Positions 19,783 to 25,000 of a stretch of DNA of 25,000 nucleotides are shown here, one piece after another (within the stretch, counting starts at the first letter, position 1; each line of letters starts with the position of its first letter). The position numbers were made by a program, and so were the translations under genes. This stretch comes from Actinidia chinensis. Lineage: Eukaryota; Streptophyta; Magnoliopsida; Ericales; Actinidiaceae. The DNA lies in NCBI GenBank assembly GCA_009663005.1, contig CM018907.1, positions 7,952,186-7,977,185 of the forward strand, written 5' to 3'. The notes under the pieces are model-generated. The model was not told the DNA's origin, did no database searches, and was given only the letters and a program-made list of their open reading frames with translations.

Positions 19783-20532
19783 GGTGTTGTTTGATAAAAC
19801 TAAATATAGAAAATTTAAAATTTAAAAAATAAGTATTGAAAATTTAATGCTAAATATTTTAAGTTACAAAAATATATGGTAAAAATACTGAATATTTTAA
19901 GTAAAAAAAATTATTTGATGAAAATATAAGTGTTGAATTGCAAATGGATGATATATTCAAAAAACTAAATCTAATTTATACATATGTTTAACGAGATAAA
20001 TTTATTTTAATTTTTAATTTTCTCTTTCGATTTATAAAAGAAGGGGTGGTCGCTTGGTAGTGGTTTGGTGGTAGTGATTTGGCGGAAGCAACCCTAATGT
20101 AATCATGGTGGTGGTGATAGTGACAAAGGGATGGCAATTGATGCGGTAGTTGAGAGGGTAATGCATGTGGTGGAGGTATAGAAGTGGTGAGGATGGTAGA
20201 GCGGTAATAGAGGTGGAGGGTGAGGGTGGTGGCGATAGCGGTGACAACTGTAGTAGTGGACGGATGGTAGTGCTCATTATAGTAGTGTCGGTGGCAACAA
20301 AGGTAGTGTGAGGGTGGTAGTGGCAGTGGAGGTAGGCCTCGTAGTTATCATATTCATTACTTACAAATTAAGCCACAATTAAGTAATAATGTTGTTACTT
20401 AAATTTTTTTATAACTTTTACAATAGGTTTTAAGAAGTACTTAATTTTTTAAGTGATATGAAAAATAGTTATCAAACGAGCTTAATTCACTTTAACTTAA
20501 TACATTTGCTTAATAGAATTATCAAACAACCC
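19783..20532. mobile_element. Probable non-autonomous DNA transposon (about 750 bp) with GTTGTTTGATAA-type ends
   Basis: The left end reads GGTGTTGTTTGATAA. The right end, inverted, reads GGGTTGTTTGATAATTC. The interior has AT-rich arms, a second copy of ATCAAACGAGC near the right end and a central GGT-rich tract. There is no transposase. An unambiguous target duplication is not visible, so I cannot say whether it belongs to hAT or another superfamily. Confidence 0.5.
20040..20338 (+). repeat. Degenerate GGT/GTG trinucleotide-rich tract
   Basis: About 300 bp dominated by GGTGGT, GGTAGTG and GGTGGCG words on the plus strand. The minus-strand ORF 20277-20032 is a product of this composition (Pro/Ser/Thr-rich) and not a gene. 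The tract lies inside the GTTGTTTGATAA-ended element and contrasts sharply with its AT-rich arms. Confidence 0.8.
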
Positions 20533-21026
20533 ATAATATCTCTTTCTAATGGCGGCGAATGTTTTTAGTACATTTCTAAATATCAATACATTTTTTGTGT
20601 TTGAACTTTTTATCACGTTTTTATTTCTTTAGCAGCTTTTTTGATTAACCATAAAATGTTTTACTATTGGGGGCTTCTGCACTAAAAAGCCACTAAAAAT
20701 TTAAAAGAATGCTAATAAAAAAAATGTCCATAAAATTTAATTAAAAAATCAGTAAAATGCAGTTGTACAAGCCTTTGTCTAAAAAAGGTTATATTTTTGA
20801 TTAAGTTTGTTTTTAAAAATAAGTAGGTGGTTGATAGAGCCAATTCTGAGTTTAGGAGGCCTTCCGCGAAGAATGTCACATGAATTTTCTTCTACTACAT
20901 TTCTGGCTGAGTTCTTGTGTTTCTATTTGTACTAACAGAACGAGAAAAGATGGAAATAGCAAGGCAGAGCGATTTTGCATCTTTAGACAACATGAATGAA
21001 TCATGTTGTGTGGCCAAAATCAACTT
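20533..21026. other. Intergenic sequence left of the Tat-like LTR; possible exon-like piece at its end
   Basis: Mostly AT-rich. At 20917-21026 a plus-strand frame with more balanced composition (MEIARQSDFASLDN, then MNESCCVAKINF) follows TATTTGTACTAACAG, which looks like a plant splice acceptor with a branch-point CTAAC. I recognise no family. It may be a fragment of a host exon cut by the LTR insertion or simply chance. Confidence 0.25.
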
Positions 21027-21704
21027 TGTTGTGGTAAAAATCTGGGAGAGCAACCAACAGTCAGTATTGCTCTGTCTCCTCGGTACTGAAGGCCTCGTAT
21101 TCTTGAAGGGCGACCTGCACAGACGAAAAGAAGAAACGGCCAGGGGAGCCGCTCAAAACCCCTCCGAGTGGAGTTAGGCAAGGCGATGACAGTAGGTAAA
21201 ATAGCTCCGGAAAGAGAATTGTGGAGTGGTTGAGCATACCTTTTTGAATGAGGCAGGGAGCGGCCTTTTATAGCGGAGTTAGTAATGGGCCGTGTCCATG
21301 GAATCACGGCGAATCCTCGGAAGGATAGTATGGAAAGATATCTCGGATATATAGGAGAATAATTGGGAAGATGCCATTTGGAGCGTATTCCAGTAATTGT
21401 CGATGACGTGGAGGAGAAATCTGCGATTGAGCGTATTTATAAATGGGGATCTGGTGGAGATTGATCAAGCCAAGATTTACCTCGCCTAAGGGGCGAGGAG
21501 GAGAACAGCAACTTTGGCTAGGGCGGGAGGATCAGTGGAGATAGCTTGGCGAGGTTCCATGCTGAACGTTGGACTAGTTTTACCTCGGTCAAGAGGTTCG
21601 GAGATAGAAGATACGCATTGCTATGGGGAGATCCATGGACGACCAATTATTGATGGTGCCAGGGCGACGAGTACTTGGCACTTAGGTGGTGGAGAATTTC
21701 CACA
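21027..21704 (-). repeat. 3' LTR of the Tat-like element (678 bp)
   Basis: On the minus strand it starts TGTGGAAATTCTCC (21704) and ends TTTTTACCACAACA (21027), so it has TG...CA ends. A G-rich polypurine tract abuts its start and a TATA box lies about 430 bp in. The five bases to its left (AACTT, 21022-21026) are the candidate target duplication. The partner would lie beyond the right edge. The borders are inferred from terminal motifs plus the seven-base match at 24994-25000. Confidence 0.68.
21264..21273 (-). promoter_or_regulatory. LTR TATA box
   Basis: CTATAAAAGG on the minus strand, inside the 678-bp LTR and about 235 bp before its end. This is a suitable place for the element's transcription start and R region. 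Confidence 0.7.
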
Positions 21705-21720
21705 TTAGTAGCCCCCCTAC
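21705..21720 (-). other. Polypurine tract
   Basis: The minus strand reads GTAGGGGGGCTACTAA directly before the LTR start TGTGG. G-rich tracts of the form GGGGGGCTACT next to the 3' LTR are typical of Tat-group elements as I recall them. The tract primes plus-strand DNA synthesis. Confidence 0.65.
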
Positions 21721-22023
21721 CGAAATGCCGAGGAGGATTGAGGGATTTCGAGTTAGTAGTTAATAATTATGTGTCATTTCAAAACAGCGGACACGGTCTC
21801 TTCAAACGACAACGTGGGCTGGAGATTGATACTGAAACGGCGGCAAGACGGGACAGGGAAGCTTTAAAAGATGATTTTAGGCGGGAAACACGGAAGGTGG
21901 TTAATATCCAGCTTGAGGGGCGCACTAATGAGGTATTTTGAGCAGGAGACGCAATTTCTTACCTCGGGGGATGGAACGGCGCCTGAGAATCATTGCATGA
22001 ATGGATCTGAACCTCAGTGTTTC

Positions 22024-22035
22024 CTATATATATGG
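22024..22035 (+). promoter_or_regulatory. TATA box for the antisense ORF
   Basis: CTATATATATGG on the plus strand lies about 240 bp upstream of the first ATG of the antisense ORF. It is followed by a pyrimidine-rich leader, including a C9 run, and then by a perfect splice donor GTAAGT at 22140-22145. The nearest acceptor before the ATG is CCATCTAG at 22250. A leader intron of about 110 bp is therefore plausible. Confidence 0.5.
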
Positions 22036-22910
22036 GGTCCCCCCCCCTCACTAGTACCTTTCTGATTGTTGTCAAGCTATTACTCTCGAATTTATTTCCT
22101 CATACGCCCTACTCGGATCGCCCAGGTTCTTCTATTTCAGTAAGTTACCTTCTCTGACTAGTTATCGTCTCGTAGTTTATGTCCCGTAATTCCAACGTAA
22201 CTAAATTCGGGAGACCCAGTTCGTTACCTTCCTGGATATCGACCATCTAGGAGAAGGCTCCCTACATGGCTGACGAGATCAATCAATCTCCTTCCTCGCC
22301 GTGGAGGGTTCACCCAGGAGGAGAAACCCTATCGCATTAATCCTTCAATAGAGGACAAAAACCAATATCATGACCTTTTGAGTAGGAGCTAGCTGGACGC
22401 TTAGGGAACCTATTCTTTTCCTTCGGGATTGCAGCTAAGGCTTTCCGACGAAGGGGAGACCATTACTTCTACCCGCCCAGGCCGAGGTAGCTTGTACGAG
22501 GCCGCGTTTCTGCTGGCCTTCGTTTCCCCTTCATAACACCATTGGCTAATTCTCCAATTCTATGAACATCTGCCCAGCCCAGCCTCGTTCCAACGCGTGG
22601 AGAAGCATTGCTTGCTCAATGGCGTTCTTTTGGAGCGGGTGTACTGTACAATAAAGCAATCTCCCTTCTGAGTTTAGGAACTTGTTTAGTTTAAATGTAA
22701 TCCTCAACCGGGACCAGGCTTGGCTATACTTCAAGGCGATGGAACAAGGGGGGGGGGTGAAAAAAAAGGGGGGGTTCTGTTGGGGATACCCAAGTAACTC
22801 AAGGGGGACGAGCAAGTTCTTCTTAGTCTTTGGCGATGAATGGGAGATTCTGCAGGAACATAGTCGGAAGGGGCGCCCCAGAAAAGTTATGAGGTCGTGG
22901 GAATTCCAGG

Positions 22911-22994
22911 GTCGGTCCACTCTTCTATTTTACACTGTTTTAGTACTTTTACTTTTGAAGCTCGGGTGGGCTAAATTTTGTTATTTCTCTGCAG
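22911..22994 (+). other. Candidate intron in the antisense ORF
   Basis: The donor context is TTCCAGG/GTCGGT and the acceptor TATTTCTCTGCAG/ATAAGC. The 84-bp interior is strikingly T-rich (TTCTATTTTACACTGTTTTA and more), while the flanking coding sequence is not, as is usual for plant introns. The donor is weaker than consensus. Confidence 0.5.
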
Positions 22995-24025
22995 ATAAGC
23001 ACTCCAAGAATACACCCGACTTTACGGCGACGAACAAGCCGGACAATTGAAGAGATTGAGAAGATTTTTCGAGCGGTGAGAAGTCGGGACGTTTCTCAGT
23101 TACCGTGCTATTGGACTCGAAGTCGTTTGGTCAGAGTATTTGGATCCCCCGGTTCAACTAGGGAGTCGGAGGCTGGGGCCGCGATAATCTTTCGAGCGGA
23201 GAAGTTTCAAAGCTCCTCGAGCGACGTGGGTGAGTCCAAAAAGCCACATGATCAAGCTCGGATGAGAAAGAAAGGCCCTTCCCGAGACGATTCAATCGAG
23301 TGTCTAGGAGCCATCAGAACAAATTTAGGAGGTTGGTTGCCTCCACATCCCCGATCTGACCCTTTTGAGGGGGTCAGGGGAGAAAGGTTCTGGATCTTAT
23401 ACTAGATCGTTCTTCGAATGCTCCGAGCTCGAATTCCTCGTCGTGAATCTTGTTTGGATCGAGCCTACCCGTCGAGCTTGAATCGATGGTATTGTTCCCT
23501 TTCTTTTTTCTAGGCGAGGAGGATACTTTTCACCATGATTCGTATGTTGTTGTGACAGCTAGAGCATGTCGAAGAGAGAGTGAGCTTTAAGAAGATTGGC
23601 GAGAAGCTTGGGAAGGCGGCGGGTGCGAGGATCGGGGGACTCCCGTTTAGCAAAGGGAGTTGTAATTGGCGAAAAACGTTCCGGAGGAGGAGAGAGCATC
23701 ACCAGTCGCCCAGCAAAAAGGGGAAGGCTGATGACGGCTCGAAGGAGAAAAAAGAGTCGTATATCGGGTTGCCCCCGAGGCCAAGAAGAAGAAGGGGACG
23801 TAAGAGCAAAGCTCCGACCACTCCAGTCACGCATCTCCTCGCCCCGGGGCTAGGTCCGCGGCTAATTTGGCACTGTCTCGGGGCCCACGACTTCTTGTGG
23901 GGCGCCCGTCAGTGGCCGAGGAAGTTGATGCGGGGTGTGGTGATTTCCCCAGCCGATTAAGGAGAGGTGGGAAAGCTCCCTTGAGATCTCAAACGGCGAC
24001 GAAGCTTGTTCATGTGATCGGTCAG

Positions 24026-24100
24026 GTACTTTTCGGGGGCTCTTCAACTGTTCTATCGATTTAACTAACTCTGAATGTAAAACATTATTCTTTCTTATAG
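24026..24100 (+). other. Candidate intron in the antisense ORF (75 bp)
   Basis: The donor GGTCAG/GTACTT, a branch-point-like CTAAC (24064-24068), and the acceptor ATTCTTTCTTATAG/CAG together make a textbook short plant intron. It is T-rich between GC-richer flanks. A similar acceptor (CCCTTTCTTTTTTCTAG, ending 23513) hints at a further intron, but its donor is unclear. Confidence 0.6.
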
Positions 24101-24429
24101 CAGCGTGGTGAGGTTGTCTTGGAGTCCGGAGTAGGGAGGACGGGAGCTGGCATCTCTTCAAGAGGGGCGAGCCGACTTCATGAAAGCTGAAATTGCTCGC
24201 TAAGAAGGTTGCCTGCGAGCGATCTGGAACAGCAATTGGCAGAGTTCCCGTGCTCGTGAGCCGCAGGCCAATGCGAGCGCCAAGGCGAAGATGTGATGAG
24301 ATCACTATACGACAAGTTCGAGAGGGTCGGGAATGTTGTGGAACGAGCTGAGGGAAGCTCTGAATAAAGCTACGGAATCTTGCCGTGGGGAGTCAAAAGA
24401 GATCCGAGCTCTTAATACCTTTCCGTGAA

Positions 24430-24951
24430 TGGAGGATCTGTCTGTCTGACCAGAGTGTCACAGTTAACTAGAGCATTAGTTCCAGATTAATGGCGTAGAG
24501 CCGTGCGTCTAAATCTCGAATCATTTTGCGAGGTGGACTTGTTTCGGCCTCGTTTGATAGCCTTAGGGAGACTCCTCCCCCTTCTCACCCTGGCTCGAGT
24601 TTGACTAGATTCTGCAGAGGAACTCCTTTCTCGTTAAGGCGAATTTGGTGCCTGGCGCCACCCTCGCTCGTTCGATACTTGATGTTGTGGAGAACGATTT
24701 CCGAACGATAGGTGGCGAGATCGTTCGATATCAGGGAGGCTGGGCTGCCGGAAGTTGGGGGTTGACAGTAGTGAAGAGTTGCCTTGGGCGACCATTATTC
24801 CGTTCTCATGATCCTCATATGCTCGGCCATATCGTGTATCTCACGGGTGGAGCCTTCTAGATCGGAACTTGGCTGGGTTGGCATAGTAGGGTTCTGTACC
24901 AGGGGGCTACTGGCACTTGGTCTGGGTAGGTTGAGGCTGCGCAGGTGCCAT
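24430..24951 (-). pseudogene. Tat-like gag, N-terminal part
   Basis: The ATG at 24951 begins MAPAQPQPTQTKCQ and meets a stop. The neighbouring frame continues with DLEGSTREIHDMAEHMR. Further on come SPPRKMIRDLDARLYAIN (about 24540-24480) and LVRQTDPPFTER (about 24470-24425). The last phrase is the conserved motif before the capsid core of Tat-group gag. The capsid core itself is not present. Sequence changes to antisense-ORF coding right after this point, marking the edge of the internal deletion. In an intact element gag packages the RNA. Frame changes make this copy non-coding as written. Confidence 0.68.
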
Positions 24952-24971
24952 AGAAGATCGAGGAACTGTCG

Positions 24972-24990
24972 TTCCAACAGACCGGCGCCA
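24972..24990 (-). other. Primer binding site of the Tat-like element
   Basis: The minus strand reads TGGCGCCGGTCTGTTGGAA, three bases after the LTR end ACAACA. TGGCGCCG(T)CTGTGGGAA is a familiar sequence just inside the 5' LTR of many plant Ty3/gypsy elements; this copy has two extra bases. I have not assigned the primer tRNA. Confidence 0.72.
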
Positions 24991-24993
24991 AAA

Positions 24994-25000
24994 TGTTGTG
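24994..25000 (-). repeat. Start of the 5' LTR of the Tat-like element, cut by window edge
   Basis: Only TGTTGTG is visible. It is identical to the first seven bases of the left LTR at 21027-21033 and lies immediately outside the PBS. Confidence 0.6.

Larger units (their letters stand above)
22266..24428 (+). pseudogene. Antisense ORF with PF04195-like ('putative gypsy type transposon') domain, intron-bearing, frame-broken
   Basis: The first ATG is at 22266 (MADEINQSPSSPW). Block LQLRLSDEGETI, then SLYEAAF (22440-22525), AGLRFPF (about 22512-22533), NICPAQPRSNAWRSIA (22565-22612), NLFSLNVILNRDQAWLYFK (22678-22735) and SKFFLVFGDEWE (22812-22848) follow the order of the plant-specific PF04195 domain. 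A basic, Lys/Arg-rich linker follows (about 23690-23800: PSKKGKADDGSKEKKE, RPRRRRGRKSK), then a coiled-coil-like C-terminus (AEIAR..., REPQANASAKAK, LREALNKATESCRG) ending in TGA at 24428. Frames change several times. Candidate introns are 22911-22994 and 24026-24100. Its function is unknown. Extra ORFs of this kind, often antisense near the 3' LTR, are known from Tat-lineage retrotransposons. Confidence 0.68.
21027..25000 (-). mobile_element. Tat-like Ty3/gypsy element, non-autonomous (pol missing), with antisense ORF
   Basis: On the minus strand the order is LTR beginning at the right edge (TGTTGTG, 24994-25000), PBS (24990-24972), gag 5' part (24951 to about 24430), an internal region coding on the opposite strand (22266-24428), a polypurine tract (21718-21705) and the 3' LTR (21704-21027). 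The seven LTR bases visible at the right edge match the first seven of the left LTR (TGTTGTG at 21027). The gag residues and the antisense ORF point to the Tat/Ogre/Grande group. No protease, RT or integrase is present between gag and the polypurine tract, so the element must borrow them. All frames are interrupted. Confidence 0.72.

Noticed and set aside
20032..20277. 81-codon minus-strand ORF rich in Pro, Ser and Thr
   Set aside because: Entirely explained by the GGT-rich tract on the other strand.
22546..22920. 124-codon minus-strand ORF
   Set aside because: The PF04195-like residues are in the plus strand here; the minus ORF has no family motif.
23862..24305. 147-codon minus-strand ORF
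   Set aside because: Opposite the plus-strand coiled-coil part of the antisense ORF; no gag or pol motif is present in it.

Overview
The window is nuclear DNA from a flowering plant, probably a eudicot. It is AT-rich, has long non-coding stretches and U-rich introns with GT/AG borders, is full of LTR-retrotransposon remains and small inverted-repeat elements, and carries one recognisable host gene of a plant-specific family. There are no bacterial operons, rRNA or tRNA genes, or CRISPR arrays that I can see.

Layout. (1) 1-4612: the 5' part of a degraded Ty3/gypsy retrotransposon on the minus strand, running from its long LTR (2318-4612) through PBS, gag, zinc knuckle and protease into the reverse transcriptase, which is cut by the window edge. 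(2) 4613-10539: a degraded Ty1/copia element, also on the minus strand, with diverged LTRs at 4618-5484 and 9610-10539. Traces of RNase H, RT, integrase and protease lie between them, and most of gag is missing. The gypsy LTR ends five bases from the first base at which the two copia LTRs align, which suggests the gypsy element inserted into the copia LTR. (3) 10540-12586: AT-rich intergenic DNA with a hairpin and a possible MITE. (4) 12587-16555: a COBRA-like (COBL7-type) GPI-anchored wall protein gene on the minus strand, in two exons split by an intron of about 2 kb. Exon 1 is intact. Exon 2 has the full family sequence but is broken by many small indels. (5) 16626-21026: intergenic DNA dense in MITEs and other inverted-repeat elements, some nested, plus a GGT-rich tract. 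(6) 21027-25000: a minus-strand, Tat-like Ty3/gypsy element with an LTR at 21027-21704, a PBS and the first bases of the other LTR at the right edge, and only the start of gag. Its pol is missing. Instead it holds a long plus-strand (antisense) coding remnant resembling the PF04195 'putative gypsy type transposon' domain, with its own TATA box and intron-like segments.

The only host function visible is cell-wall or cell-surface organisation (COBL). Everything else is transposon sequence. Nearly all long coding remnants, including exon 2 of the host gene, are broken by small indels, and C/G runs of 8-21 bases are frequent. Part of the apparent decay may therefore be consensus error in the assembly. 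The most unusual item is the antisense, apparently intron-bearing ORF in the pol-less Tat-like element at the right end.
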